DNA of 64,000 bases from JAICYJ01 sp963797565 (GTDB lineage Bacteria; Actinomycetota; Thermoleophilia; Gaiellales; JAICJC01), in NCBI GenBank assembly GCA_963797565.1, contig CAWCPM010000020.1, positions 1-64,000 of the forward strand. The letters run 5' to 3'. Below are positions 1-8,609 of this stretch, piece after piece. Position numbers and translations under genes: made by a program. The notes beneath the pieces are model-generated. The model did not search any database, was not told the DNA's origin, and worked only from the letters and a program-made list of their open reading frames with translations. Each line of letters begins with the position of its first letter. Position 1 is the first letter of the stretch.

Positions 1-29
1 TGACGCGAATCCGCATTTTTGCAGGGTGC

Positions 30-1463
30 ATGACCGCGCTCGCGGTCGCTGGCATCGCGCTGGGACTGGCCACACACGGCCTCGGGCGTTGGCAAGTATT
101 GGTCGTGCTGGCCGCCGTTGCCTGGGTTGCGGAGGGGCGCGCGATGCCGGTCACCCAGAAGCTCGAGCTGTCGGTCTCGTTCATCCCGATCGTTTTGGCG
201 GCGGTGCTGTTTGGCCCGGCGGCCGGCGGCCTGGTGGGCCTGGCCGGCATGCTGGGCGACCGGCGCGGGCCGTGGGAGCGGTTTGCGATCTGGGCGTCGT
301 CACGGTCGCTGGCGGGCGTGGTGGCCGGCTGGGCGGCGGTCTGGGTGGGGGACACGGTCGGGCAGAGCACGCTGATCGAGGTGCTGGCGGTGACGCTGGC
401 GGCGGCGATCGGCTACGTCTCGATCGATCTGCTGTCCACGATGGTCGTGGGCCACCTGCGCGGGATCATGACTCCGCGACAGGTGTGGGGGCAGTTGCGG
501 GCCGCGGAGTCGCTGACGATGGCGCTGTACACGCCGCTGACGGCGCTGTACGCCTACGCCTACCAGGGCAGCGGTGCGGTGGTGCTGGCGTTCATCGCGA
601 TCCCGCTGCTGGCGGCGCACCTCAGCTACAGCCTCTACGCACGCCAGGGCCAGCTGATCGACCAGCTGACGGCGAGCAACTCGAGCTTCGAGGATGCCAA
701 CCGGCGCCTGCGGCGCGTCAATCTGAGCTTCGCCGCGGCGATGGTCCGGGCGCTGGACGCGCGGGACGCCTACACGGCCGGCCACTCCGCCACCGTGGCC
801 GTCTACTCGCGTGACATCGCGCGCGAGATGGGGATGGACGACCGCGAGGTGGATCTGGTGCACCTGACGGGGCTGGTGCACGACATCGGCAAGATCGGCG
901 TGCGGGCCGAGGTGCTGGAGAAGACGTCGGCGCTGAACGACACCGAGTGGGCCGAGATGCGGCGGCACTCCGAGATCGGCGCCAACATCCTGATCGAGGT
1001 GGAGGACTACCAGGAGGTGGCGCGGATCGTGCGCTCGCACCACGAGCGGTTCGACGGCGCCGGCTATCCGGACGGTCTGGCGCGGGATGAGATCCCGTTG
1101 CTGGCGCGGGTGATCGCGGTGGCCGACGCCTACAACGCGATGACGACGATCCGGCCGTACCGCAACGCGATGGCGCCGGAGGTGGCGATCGAGCAGCTGG
1201 TCAACGGGCGCGGCAGCCAGTTCCAGGCGGAGCTGGTGGACGCGTTCGTGCAGGTGCTGGAGCGCGAGCCCGAGGCCTACCGGCTGGGCGTCAAGCCCGA
1301 CTTCTCGCTGGAGTCGATGCAGCATCCCGAGCTGACTCCGCGGGCTCCGCGCCTGCGACACCGCAGCCGCCTGACCGCGGTCTCCAATATTCGGGCCGCC
1401 TCCGGTCACGGGCGGTCACGCCGGCGTGCCGGAACGCCGCACAGCCCCCGGGTCGGTGTTTGA
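30..1463 (+). CDS. Membrane-anchored HD-GYP domain protein
   Basis: Predicted cyclic-di-GMP phosphodiesterase or HD-GYP signalling protein. The first ~210 residues are strongly hydrophobic, with about six membrane segments resembling a MASE-type sensor domain. A short helical linker leads to the HD-GYP domain. The HD pair sits at about residues 284-285 in HDIGKIGV and the signature HHERFDGAGYP starts near residue 337. All expected metal-ligand motifs are visible, so the domain looks catalytically competent. The C-terminal ~60 residues are basic and low-complexity. The frame is open back to the window edge and the residues before ATG 30 are plausible, so the true start may lie upstream. The next gene carries a degenerate GGDEF domain, which suggests a shared signalling role. 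Confidence 0.85.
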   Translation: MTALAVAGIALGLATHGLGRWQVLVVLAAVAWVAEGRAMPVTQKLELSVSFIPIVLAAVLFGPAAGGLVGLAGMLGDRRGPWERFAIWASSRSLAGVVAGWAAVWVGDTVGQSTLIEVLAVTLAAAIGYVSIDLLSTMVVGHLRGIMTPRQVWGQLRAAESLTMALYTPLTALYAYAYQGSGAVVLAFIAIPLLAAHLSYSLYARQGQLIDQLTASNSSFEDANRRLRRVNLSFAAAMVRALDARDAYTAGHSATVAVYSRDIAREMGMDDREVDLVHLTGLVHDIGKIGVRAEVLEKTSALNDTEWAEMRRHSEIGANILIEVEDYQEVARIVRSHHERFDGAGYPDGLARDEIPLLARVIAVADAYNAMTTIRPYRNAMAPEVAIEQLVNGRGSQFQAELVDAFVQVLEREPEAYRLGVKPDFSLESMQHPELTPRAPRLRHRSRLTAVSNIRAASGHGRSRRRAGTPHSPRVGV

Positions 1464-1839
1464 CACCGTCGCGGGGCGTTCCGCCCAACCATGCGAGTGG
1501 GGCCGTGACACACAGTCACAAACCCGTGCCGGACCGCCACGGCGGCCGAGTCGGCCTCAGAGCCCTGAGCGGGCGACTGGGAACGGTTGAGACACGGTCG
1601 AAGTCGGCCCAACCAGGCGGTTCGCCGCGTCGACTGCGCGCGAGGCGGAGGTCGGCGTGATCTTTGCCGGGATGATGACGCGGGCCGATCGGGCGGGTGT
1701 GCCGAAGTGCTGACGCCGGCAGCGTGAGATAGTGGCACAAATCGGACGCCGATCGTGAATCTGTCACGGCGTTGGAGCCTGCTGTCACGGTCGGGGAAAC
1801 CTCTCAAGCGGGTGCCGTTGCATCCCGATACTCAAACGC
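1464..1839. other. Intergenic region with two small hairpins
   Basis: This 376-bp gap holds no convincing gene. A perfect 6-bp stem CGGTGT/ACACCG (1454-1468) spans the stop codon of the HD-GYP gene. A 5-bp stem GGGCG/CGCCC follows at about 1475-1487. Together they could act as a weak terminator, though there is no T-tract. I compared the rest with the c-di-GMP riboswitch consensus and saw no match. Confidence 0.4.
1827..1832 (+). promoter_or_regulatory. Candidate -10 element (GATACT), leaderless spacing
   Basis: GATACT lies 7 nt before ATG 1840. No Shine-Dalgarno sequence is visible, so the transcript could be leaderless. The first position is not the consensus T, making this a weaker case than the others in the window. 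Confidence 0.3.
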
Positions 1840-2571
1840 ATGGATGAGCTGCTCCTGATCCAGGTGATCGCCCAGGTTGCGCGTGAGCTGGCCGCGCCGG
1901 AGGCAGGCGAGGAGGCGCTCGAGGCCGCACTCGTGCACGTTCGCGAGCAGACCGGTGCCGAGGTCTCGTTCGACGACGAACAGCGCGTGGTCGTGCGCTG
2001 GCCGGCCGGCGGGGGAGACGCCGCCCAGGTCGCATTCGAACAGGCTCTGGGCGACGTGCTGGCCATTGCCCGCGAGGCCATCGGGCGTGACAGCGACGTC
2101 ACGCTCGGCCCGCAGAGCTTCCTTGCCGAGCTCGACCGTTGCGCGTCGGCCGCCCGCTGGCGCGACCGCCAGCTCAGCCTCTGCGTGTTCGACGTCGAGG
2201 GCCTGACACTCGGCCCGGGCATCGACGAGTCGCGCCTGGTCGAGCTGGTGGGCGCCACGGCCCGGCGGTCAGTCCGCCAGGGTGACGTGGTCGGCCATCT
2301 CGGCGCCGGCAGGTTCGCGCTGTTGTTTCCACGCGCCGGCACGTTCGAGGCGCGCGCCGCGTTCAAGCGCGTACGCGACCGCCTGGGCGAGCTGAACATC
2401 GACGGAGACGGCGTCACCTGCGCCCAGGCCGGCTTCGCCGAGCTGGACGAGGACGGCAACCAGGATCTGCTGGCAGCGGCGCTGGAGCGCCTGCGAACCG
2501 CGCGGGTGCGCCACGCCTACACCGGGCCGATCGGCCCCGGCAGCCCGTCGACGACACCCCTGGCCGGCTAG
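1840..2571 (+). CDS. Degenerate GGDEF-like domain protein
   Basis: A 243-residue soluble protein. Residues ~1-85 are acidic and helical, with no recognised domain. Residues ~90-235 follow the fold pattern of a GGDEF domain: QSFLAELDR, then GDVVGHLGAGRFALLFPR around residues 147-164, where active diguanylate cyclases carry GGDEF. Here the signature is GAGRF, so catalysis is unlikely. A binding or scaffold role is more probable. It lies 376 bp downstream of an HD-GYP gene on the same strand. Family assignment rests on the motif position and flanking pattern, and an unrelated alpha/beta fold cannot be excluded. Confidence 0.6.
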   Translation: MDELLLIQVIAQVARELAAPEAGEEALEAALVHVREQTGAEVSFDDEQRVVVRWPAGGGDAAQVAFEQALGDVLAIAREAIGRDSDVTLGPQSFLAELDRCASAARWRDRQLSLCVFDVEGLTLGPGIDESRLVELVGATARRSVRQGDVVGHLGAGRFALLFPRAGTFEARAAFKRVRDRLGELNIDGDGVTCAQAGFAELDEDGNQDLLAAALERLRTARVRHAYTGPIGPGSPSTTPLAG

Positions 2572-2667
2572 ATCAAAACCCCGCCGCCGCACCTGGGGCG
2601 GGATACGCGGGCAGGATCGCTCCGCTTCAACTTGTCATAACCAGCATTATCGTGCGTGGAGCGAGAA

Positions 2668-3642
2668 TCACGGCTTCAGGGGCGCAGGCCCGGGTGGCGG
2701 GCCGGGCGGCGACTGGTGCGACACCCGCGCCTTCCAGGGCAGCCGGCGCAGCATCAGGGTGATGCAGATGGCGCCCAGCGTTGCCGTCGTGATCGTGACG
2801 GCGAACTGCATGCCGACGCTGAACGACAGCACCGCCGATCGCGACGCCTTGCCGCTGAACATGTACAGGAGCAGCGCCTGCTGTGGCCCGGCGCCGCCCG
2901 GCGTCAGCGGCATCAGCGTGGCGATGCTGCCGGCCGACAGCGCCAGCGCCGCGTCCGGGAGCCCGGCCGGCACGTGAAACGCCTTCAGGAAGAAGTACAT
3001 GCCGGCCACCCGGCAGGCCCATCCCAACGCCTGCAGGCTGACCACGCCGCGCAGGTAGCGCTCGGGCGTCCGCAGGATCGCGAGCCCGTCCTTGACACGT
3101 TCCCAGAAGCGGTTCACGTGACCCTCGATCCATGTCACCGCGAACGCCAGCGCGATCAGCAGTCCTGCCAGCACGAACGCCAGCAGCCGCCCGTGGCCCG
3201 CGAAGAACGACCACTCAAACGCGCCCAGGTGGCCCTTCAGCTGCGGCGTGCCCGGGATCAGCCCACGGCTGAACGCCAACAGCAGCAGCGCCGAGCCCAC
3301 GAACATGTCGAACAGCGTCTCGGCGATCAGGCTGCTGGCGATGGTCGGATACGGCGACTCGGGCACGCTGCGGTGCACCAGGAACAGCTTCATGACATCG
3401 CCGCCGCGAGCCGGCACGACCGCGTTCACGCCGGCACCCGCCAGGTACGCCCCGGTGACCGTGCGCCATCGCACTCGCCGCCCCGGTAGCGCCGCGATCA
3501 GGATGTTGCGCCAGGCCGTGGCCCGCAGCACCAGGTTGGACACCTGGAACCCGATGGCGATCAGGAGTGCGCCGACTCCAACCTCAGACAGCTGATCGGC
3601 GAAGGTGGAGGTCGCATTCCAGAAGTCGTGAACCGAGTCCAC
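2668..3642 (-). CDS. Flippase-like membrane protein (LPG synthase TM-domain family)
   Basis: Integral membrane protein of 324 residues with about seven or eight hydrophobic segments. It carries the family signature NAVVPARGGDVMKLFL at about residues 73-88 and a second conserved loop, LTPGGAGPQQAL, near residue 250. These match the transmembrane domain of lysylphosphatidylglycerol synthases and AglD-type proteins (PF03706). In most bacteria that domain occurs alone, with proposed lipid or glycolipid translocation roles. GTG start. It lies 30 bp downstream of a clear paralogue on the same strand, a tandem duplication. Substrate unknown. Confidence 0.8.
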   Translation of the reverse strand: MDSVHDFWNATSTFADQLSEVGVGALLIAIGFQVSNLVLRATAWRNILIAALPGRRVRWRTVTGAYLAGAGVNAVVPARGGDVMKLFLVHRSVPESPYPTIASSLIAETLFDMFVGSALLLLAFSRGLIPGTPQLKGHLGAFEWSFFAGHGRLLAFVLAGLLIALAFAVTWIEGHVNRFWERVKDGLAILRTPERYLRGVVSLQALGWACRVAGMYFFLKAFHVPAGLPDAALALSAGSIATLMPLTPGGAGPQQALLLYMFSGKASRSAVLSFSVGMQFAVTITTATLGAICITLMLRRLPWKARVSHQSPPGPPPGPAPLKP

Positions 3643-3672
3643 CTACGAAGTGTGCCATCCGGCCCCGCCGCG

Positions 3673-4629
3673 TCAATCACCACTGACCGCAGGCGCCGGC
3701 ACTGCCACCGGCACCAACACCGGAGCCGGCTCGATCGCCGCGGGCACGCGCATCCGCCACGGCATCCTGCCCAGCATCAGCGCCATGCAGGTGCCCCCCA
3801 GCGTCACGTTCACGACCGTGATCACCAGCTGCGTGCCGAGGCTGAACGACAGCACCGCGGCCGGAGCCGCAACGCCCGCAAGCAGCACCACGAGCAGCGC
3901 CTGCTGGGTGCCGACGCCCCCCGGCGTCAGCGGCACCAGCGTTGTCACGCTCCCCACCAGCAGCGCCAGCGCCGCGTGGTTCATCTGCCCGTCGATGTGG
4001 AAGGCATGCAGGAAGCAGTACATCGCCAGCACCCGCAGCATCCAGGCCATCACCTGCGGCACCGCCACCCGCACCAGATAGGCACGTGGCGACGCCAGGA
4101 TCGCGAATCCGCGCCGGGCCTCCGCCAGCGCCGCCGCCGCTCGGTCGCGTACCAGGCACGCCGCCACCACCAGCGCGATCGGCACCGCCAGCGCCGCGGC
4201 GATCAGCGTCCACGACCCGCCTGGCAGCTGCGGGCTCAGCAGCTGGAACGGCAGTGCCCCGGTCGACACGGCCCACACGATCAGGCAGGCTCCGATCACC
4301 GTATCCAGCAGCGTCTCCACCAGCAGGCTCGACGCGATCGTGGGACAGCAGGCCCCCGGCACGGCCTTTGAGGCCAGCACCACACGCGCGACGTCACCGC
4401 CGCGAGCGGGAATCACGTTGTTCACACCCGTGCCGGCCAGGTAGGCCCCGGTCACGCCACGCCAGGGCGCCCGGCGGGACGGCACCGCCGCCGACAGCAC
4501 CGACCACCAGGCCGTGGCCCGCAGCAGCAGGCCTGCCACGTGCAGTGCGATCGCGACCAGCAGCAGCGTCACGCTGACGTGCGACAGCCGCGAGGCGAAC
4601 GTCTCGGCGGCCGCCGCGAGCGTGTTCAC
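3673..4629 (-). CDS. Flippase-like membrane protein, tandem paralogue
   Basis: Paralogue of the downstream neighbour (318 residues, same topology). The conserved NNVIPARGGDVARVVL and LTPGGVGTQQALL motifs occupy the same places, and the final ~25 residues are Pro/Ala/Val-rich. Its GTG start overlaps the stop codon of the upstream sigma-factor gene as GTGA, so translation is probably coupled. Family knowledge points to PF03706 membrane proteins linked to lipid modification or transport. The duplication and link to a sigma factor suggest a small envelope-related operon, which is inference. Confidence 0.8.
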   Translation of the reverse strand: MNTLAAAAETFASRLSHVSVTLLLVAIALHVAGLLLRATAWWSVLSAAVPSRRAPWRGVTGAYLAGTGVNNVIPARGGDVARVVLASKAVPGACCPTIASSLLVETLLDTVIGACLIVWAVSTGALPFQLLSPQLPGGSWTLIAAALAVPIALVVAACLVRDRAAAALAEARRGFAILASPRAYLVRVAVPQVMAWMLRVLAMYCFLHAFHIDGQMNHAALALLVGSVTTLVPLTPGGVGTQQALLVVLLAGVAAPAAVLSFSLGTQLVITVVNVTLGGTCMALMLGRMPWRMRVPAAIEPAPVLVPVAVPAPAVSGD

Positions 4630-5568
4630 TCGTGTCCGGGCAGAAAGTCCCTGAGGTCGGGATTGCGGTTCTCGAGCTCACGCAGCGCGCGCGTCTCGAT
4701 CTGTCGCACACGCTCGCGCGTGACCCCGATCTCCGTACCCACCTGCTCGAGCGTGGCCGGCTCGCGATCGCCCAGGCCGAACCTGCGCCTCGAGCACGTG
4801 CCGGGTGCGCTCGTTGAGACCCTCAAGCGCTTCCTGCAGCTCCTTGGTGCGCTCGCTGCCGGCGACCTGGTCGTCCGGCCGCAGCGAGTTCAGATCCTCG
4901 ACCATGTCGGCGAACAGGGACTCGCCGTCGCCCACCGGCGTCTCCAGCGAGACCGGATCCTCGATCATCCGCTGCAGCTCCATCACGCGCTCGGGAGTCA
5001 GCTCCAGCTCGGCGGCCAGCTCGCTGGCGAGCGGGTCGCGTCCCAGCGACTGCGTCAGCTTGCGGCGGGCGCGATGCAGCTTCTTGATCACGTCCAGGAT
5101 GTGCAGCGGCAGCCGGATCGTCCGGCCCTGATCGGCGATCGCCCGCGACATCGACTGGCGGATCCACCAGGTGGCGTAGGTGGAGAGCTTGTACCCGCGC
5201 TTGTAGTCGAACTTCTCGACCGCGCGCATCAGCCCCAGGTTGCCCTCCTGGATCAGATCCAGCAGCGGCACTCCCGACGACGAGTAGGCCCGCGCCATGC
5301 TGATCACGAGCCGCAGGTTGCACTCGACCAGCCGCGCCTTCGCGGCCTCGTCGCCCATGTCCTTGCGGCGGGCCAGATCCAGCTCCTCCTCGTGCGTGAG
5401 CAGCGCGCCGTCGCCGATCTGCCGCACGTAGGTGTGCAGCAGGTCGATGGCCGGGGCCGAGCTCTCGACCAGGTCGAGCTCCTCCTCGACCACCGCTTCC
5501 GGTGAGTCAAGGCCTACATCTGGCTCCGGAAGGGGCTTGGCGTCGTCTTCGGCGGGCGCGTGTTTCAC
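4626..5568 (-). CDS. RNA polymerase sigma-70 family factor (frame broken once)
   Basis: Group 1/2-type sigma factor of ~313 residues. Region 1.2 begins DLLHTYVRQIG. Region 2 includes NLRLVISMARAY, LIQEGNLGLMRAVEKFDY and TYATWWIRQSMSRAI. Region 3 follows, and region 4.2 reads TLEQVGTEIGVTRERVRQIE. The reading frame breaks in region 4. Removing the single T at 4784 restores VLEARFGLGDREPAT and one continuous protein, so a one-base insertion error is the likely cause. It lacks a long region 1.1, so it could be a principal-like alternative factor rather than the housekeeping one. GTG start at 5568 with GGAGG about 12 nt upstream. Coupled to the flippase-like gene by a GTGA overlap. Confidence 0.85.
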
Positions 5569-5739
5569 GAAATCAGGAATCCTCCATCGGGGGGACGCGA
5601 GCTTCCGTCCCCGTGTCCTTTGGAATCGGCCAGATCGTGCGGACTCTTGAGCGCAATTCGGGTGCAGTTGCGATTGTTCGTGCTTGTGTTAGCGCCTGTG
5701 GGGGATGCGCGGGCGTCCGCTATCGCCGACAACTCACCC

Positions 5740-6162
5740 ATGACAATCGAGATGCTGGGGCGTATGCGGGGGGAGGTCGACCCGGCCGACATGGGACGGC
5801 TGGCTCGATGTTGCACGCACGCTCGGCTACCACAGATGCCGGCCGCGGCCGGTTACCGCTACTACGACCTGGGCGGCGCCGAGCCCAGCTTCTATCTACG
5901 CCGGTTTCGCCTGGGCACGCGCACCGCCGCCGTCAGCCTGGTCGCGCCCGTCGAGCTCTCCTCGGGGCTGGACGCCGAGCGCGGCGCCCCGGCGCTGGCG
6001 CAGGTGGTGCTGTCGGTGGGCGCTCGACCGATCCCGTGGCACGAGGTCTGCGAGCCCGACCTGTACCCCGGCGATTCCGCGCTGCTGGCACGCGCCGCGC
6101 TGCAGGCCGTGCTCGAGCTCGACCTGCTCACCGACGACGAGTGCCCGCTCTGCTCCTACTGA
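5740..6162 (+). CDS. Hypothetical protein
   Basis: I do not recognise this ~140-residue protein. It is soluble, with no signal peptide or membrane segment. It has a cysteine pair near the N-terminus (LARCCTHARL), a central YRYYDLGG segment, an Arg-rich beta-like stretch (FYLRRFRLGTRTA) and a C-terminal CPLC motif four residues from the end. The start is uncertain: ATG 5740, 5755, 5764 and 5791 are all in frame and none has a strong ribosome site at ideal spacing. It is convergent with the repeat protein downstream, with a 7-bp gap. Confidence 0.5.
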   Translation: MTIEMLGRMRGEVDPADMGRLARCCTHARLPQMPAAAGYRYYDLGGAEPSFYLRRFRLGTRTAAVSLVAPVELSSGLDAERGAPALAQVVLSVGARPIPWHEVCEPDLYPGDSALLARAALQAVLELDLLTDDECPLCSY

Positions 6163-6169
6163 CAGCGTG

Positions 6170-6853
6170 CTAGCTGATGCGGCCGTCGGGGGCCACGGCC
6201 ACGCCGCGCCCTTCCAGCCGCTTTCGGATCAGGAACTGGAACGTCGACCAGGCCCCGCGGCGGGCGTCGAACATCCGGTAGACCTGCCACTCGGTCAGCA
6301 TCGACGGGTCGTCGCGGCGCGCCTGTGCCCAGTCGGCGAACTTCGGCAGCCGGCCGCTGCGGACGGCCAGCGTGGCGCCCTGGTCGATCGCGCGCTCCAG
6401 CCGCTCCTCCCCCACCGGCACGTCGAACCCGGCCTCCTTGAGCGCGTTGTTGAGCGAACCGAAGGTGTGCCAGTAGAGCGACTTGGACGGCATCGACCCC
6501 TTGCGGGCCTCGATGTCCTTGGCCGTCGGCGCCCGGCCCAGCTCGTCGCCCAGGTCGCGCAGCAGTCGCAGCAGCTCCTCACGGGTGGCGAACCGGCGCG
6601 GCACCAGGCCGGCCAGCCGCTTGGCGCGGTTCCACGACTTGAAGTGCTCGATCACGGTCTGCGGGTGCACCGTCGTTTCCGGGTCGGCTTCGAACTCGCG
6701 CATCGTCGGCGAACGGCCCAGCCGCTTGGCACACGCGTTCAGCTCCTCGAGGATGTGCTCGTCGGAGTAGCGCTTGCGCATACCGGCCTGGAAGGCCTCG
6801 AGCTGGCTGCGATCGATCCCCTCGATCGCGCTGTAGACGGTCTTTCGACGCAT
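6170..6853 (-). CDS. Homing endonuclease-associated repeat protein without nuclease domain
   Basis: A 227-residue protein with two copies of the helical repeat found beside HNH homing endonucleases (PF18780-like). Copy one runs from YSDEHILEELNACAKRLGR to WNRAKRLAGL. Copy two runs from ATREELLRLLRDLG to SLNNALKEAGF. A third, weaker helical segment follows. No HNH or LAGLIDADG catalytic motif is present. The repeat is thought to bind DNA, so a standalone DNA-binding or regulatory role is plausible. ATG 6853 is chosen because GGAG lies 10 nt upstream. The longer upstream frame is Cys/Arg-rich and unlikely to be coding. Confidence 0.65.
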   Translation of the reverse strand: MRRKTVYSAIEGIDRSQLEAFQAGMRKRYSDEHILEELNACAKRLGRSPTMREFEADPETTVHPQTVIEHFKSWNRAKRLAGLVPRRFATREELLRLLRDLGDELGRAPTAKDIEARKGSMPSKSLYWHTFGSLNNALKEAGFDVPVGEERLERAIDQGATLAVRSGRLPKFADWAQARRDDPSMLTEWQVYRMFDARRGAWSTFQFLIRKRLEGRGVAVAPDGRIS

Positions 6854-6928
6854 TGACCCTATTCTCCGTGGGTTTCTCGCCTCCGCCAACCGGCTGGCAG
6901 ACGCCGGTTGCTTGCTGCGGCGGCAACG

Positions 6929-6934
6929 ACAATA
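6929..6934 (-). promoter_or_regulatory. Candidate extended -10 promoter of the repeat-protein gene
   Basis: On the minus strand the bases read TGC-TATTGT, an extended -10 (TGn) hexamer about 75 nt before the ATG at 6853. No convincing -35 is seen. It would give a ~70-nt leader that contains the GGAG ribosome site. Confidence 0.35.
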
Positions 6935-7005
6935 GCAAACCCTGACCGCTTCGGTACCGCGCCGAAGCATCTTGCGGTCTTGTCATCGTGATAGGAGGAG
7001 CGAGC

Positions 7006-7251
7006 GTGTCGGCCGATCCGGGGGCAGGCGCTAGTATGAGGCCCGCAGCCATGACCACGCACCCGGCATCACGCGCACCCGAGAACGAGGCCGTCGACCG
7101 CCTGCGGCGGCGGGCCTGGCAGGCCTACCTCGAGGCCACGCGCGACAGCGAGGAGTACGAGGCGACCGAGCAGGAGGCGTGGCGGCACCTGCAGGAGCGC
7201 CTGGCTAACATCGATGCTGAGCTGCTGCTGACGCACAGCTCCGGTGCGTAG
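7006..7251 (+). CDS. Small hypothetical protein leading the murT-gatD operon
   Basis: An 81-residue protein of unknown function. Its second half is a charged amphipathic helix (RRRAWQAYLEATRDSEEY, then EQEAWRHLQERLANI). GTG 7006 is chosen because a perfect AGGAGG (6993-6998) sits 7 nt upstream. An in-frame ATG at 6988 lies before that site and has no ribosome site of its own. The stop codon is separated from murT by two bases, so this is a co-transcribed and probably co-translated partner of the lipid II amidation genes. Confidence 0.55.
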   Translation: MSADPGAGASMRPAAMTTHPASRAPENEAVDRLRRRAWQAYLEATRDSEEYEATEQEAWRHLQERLANIDAELLLTHSSGA

Positions 7252-7253
7252 CG

Positions 7254-8609
7254 ATGCTGTTCGAGGCCAAGGTCGGCCTCGCGCGGGCCACGGCGGTGAC
7301 GTCGCGCACCACCGGCCGCGGAGGCGGCACGACGCTGCCCGGCAGGCTGCTGCTGCGCCTGCAGGCCGACGCGCTGCAGCGGCTGGCGGAACGGCTGCCG
7401 AAGGGCGCTGCCGTCGTCTCGGCCACGAACGGCAAGACCACCACCGCGAAGATGGCAGCCTCCATCCTCTCCCCTCCCCTCCGCCTGTGCCGGAACGCCG
7501 CCGGCGCCAACCTGGCCTCGGGCGTGGCGTCGGCCATGCTGCGCGAAGGCCCCGCCGATCTGGGCCTGTTCGAGGTGGACGAGGCGGCGCTGCCGGCCGT
7601 GGCTGAGGCCCTTGTACCGCGAGCGCTGGTGCTCGGCAACCTGTTCCGCGACCAGCTCGACCGCTACGGCGAGCTGGAGCTGATCGCGGCCGGCTGGCGC
7701 GACCTCGCAGCCGGGCTCGGGCCCGCCACCACGCTGGTCTCGAACGCGGACGATCCGCTGGTGGCGTCGATCGGCCGTGACCGGGAGCGCCACACCTGGT
7801 TCGGGCTGGACGACCCCACCGTGGCGCTGTCAGAGATGCAGCACGCCTCGGACTCGAAGTGGTGCGTGCGCTGCGGTGGGCGCTACGCCTACACGGCGGT
7901 GTACCTGGGTCACCTCGGCGACTGGCGCTGCCCGGCCTGCGGCGACGCCCGTCCCCAGCCCTCGGTGACGGCCCGCGAGATCCAGATCGACGGCCTCGAC
8001 GCGGTCGGTTTCCGCCTCTGCACGCCCGCCGGCGACGTGGCCGTGCGCTTGCCGCTGCCCGGCGTCTACAACGTCTACAACGCCCTGGCCGCGGCCGCAC
8101 TGGCGCTCGAGCTGGGTGCGGGGCTGGAGCAGGTGCGGGCCGGTCTGGAGCGGTTCTCGGCGGCCTTCGGCCGCTTCGAGCGGATCGACCTCGGCGGCGG
8201 CGAGGCGGTGCTGCTGCTGGTCAAGAACCCGGCCGGCGGCAACGAGGTGATCCGCACGCTCGCCGCCGACGAGGCCCCGAAGCGGATGCTGATCGCGCTC
8301 AACGACCGCGTCGCCGACGGCCGCGACGTGTCCTGGATCTGGGACGTCGACTTCGAGCGGCTCGCGCCCCAGATCGGGTCGGTGATCTGCTGCGGCACGC
8401 GCGCGGCCGAGATGGCCATGCGGCTCAAGTACGCCGGGGTTGCGCTTGACCGGATCGAGGTGCGTACCGACATGGACGAGGCGCTCGACCGCCTGGCCGC
8501 GGCCGGCGGCAGCTCCTACCTGCTGGCCACCTACACGGCGATGCTCGACCTGCGCGGCCGGCTGGAGCAGCGCGGCCTGGTGCTGCCGTTCTGGCAGGAG
8601 GCGGCATGA
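7254..8609 (+). CDS. murT: Lipid II isoglutaminyl synthase, MurT subunit
   Basis: MurT is the Mur ligase-like subunit that uses ATP to activate the alpha-carboxyl of D-Glu in lipid II. GatD supplies ammonia, giving D-isoglutamine in peptidoglycan. The 451 residues show the Mur ligase central domain with P-loop SATNGKTTT near residue 60. A zinc-ribbon insertion typical of MurT follows (WCVRCGG near residue 204, CPACGD ~22 residues later). The C-terminal domain is of the DUF1727 type, from about residue 315. Its ATGA-type overlap with gatD confirms the pair. Confidence 0.95.
   Translation: MLFEAKVGLARATAVTSRTTGRGGGTTLPGRLLLRLQADALQRLAERLPKGAAVVSATNGKTTTAKMAASILSPPLRLCRNAAGANLASGVASAMLREGPADLGLFEVDEAALPAVAEALVPRALVLGNLFRDQLDRYGELELIAAGWRDLAAGLGPATTLVSNADDPLVASIGRDRERHTWFGLDDPTVALSEMQHASDSKWCVRCGGRYAYTAVYLGHLGDWRCPACGDARPQPSVTAREIQIDGLDAVGFRLCTPAGDVAVRLPLPGVYNVYNALAAAALALELGAGLEQVRAGLERFSAAFGRFERIDLGGGEAVLLLVKNPAGGNEVIRTLAADEAPKRMLIALNDRVADGRDVSWIWDVDFERLAPQIGSVICCGTRAAEMAMRLKYAGVALDRIEVRTDMDEALDRLAAAGGSSYLLATYTAMLDLRGRLEQRGLVLPFWQEAA

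Noticed and set aside
1464..1839. Possible c-di-GMP riboswitch between the HD-GYP and GGDEF-like genes
   Set aside because: Context was suggestive, but the conserved sequence blocks of the known c-di-GMP classes are absent.
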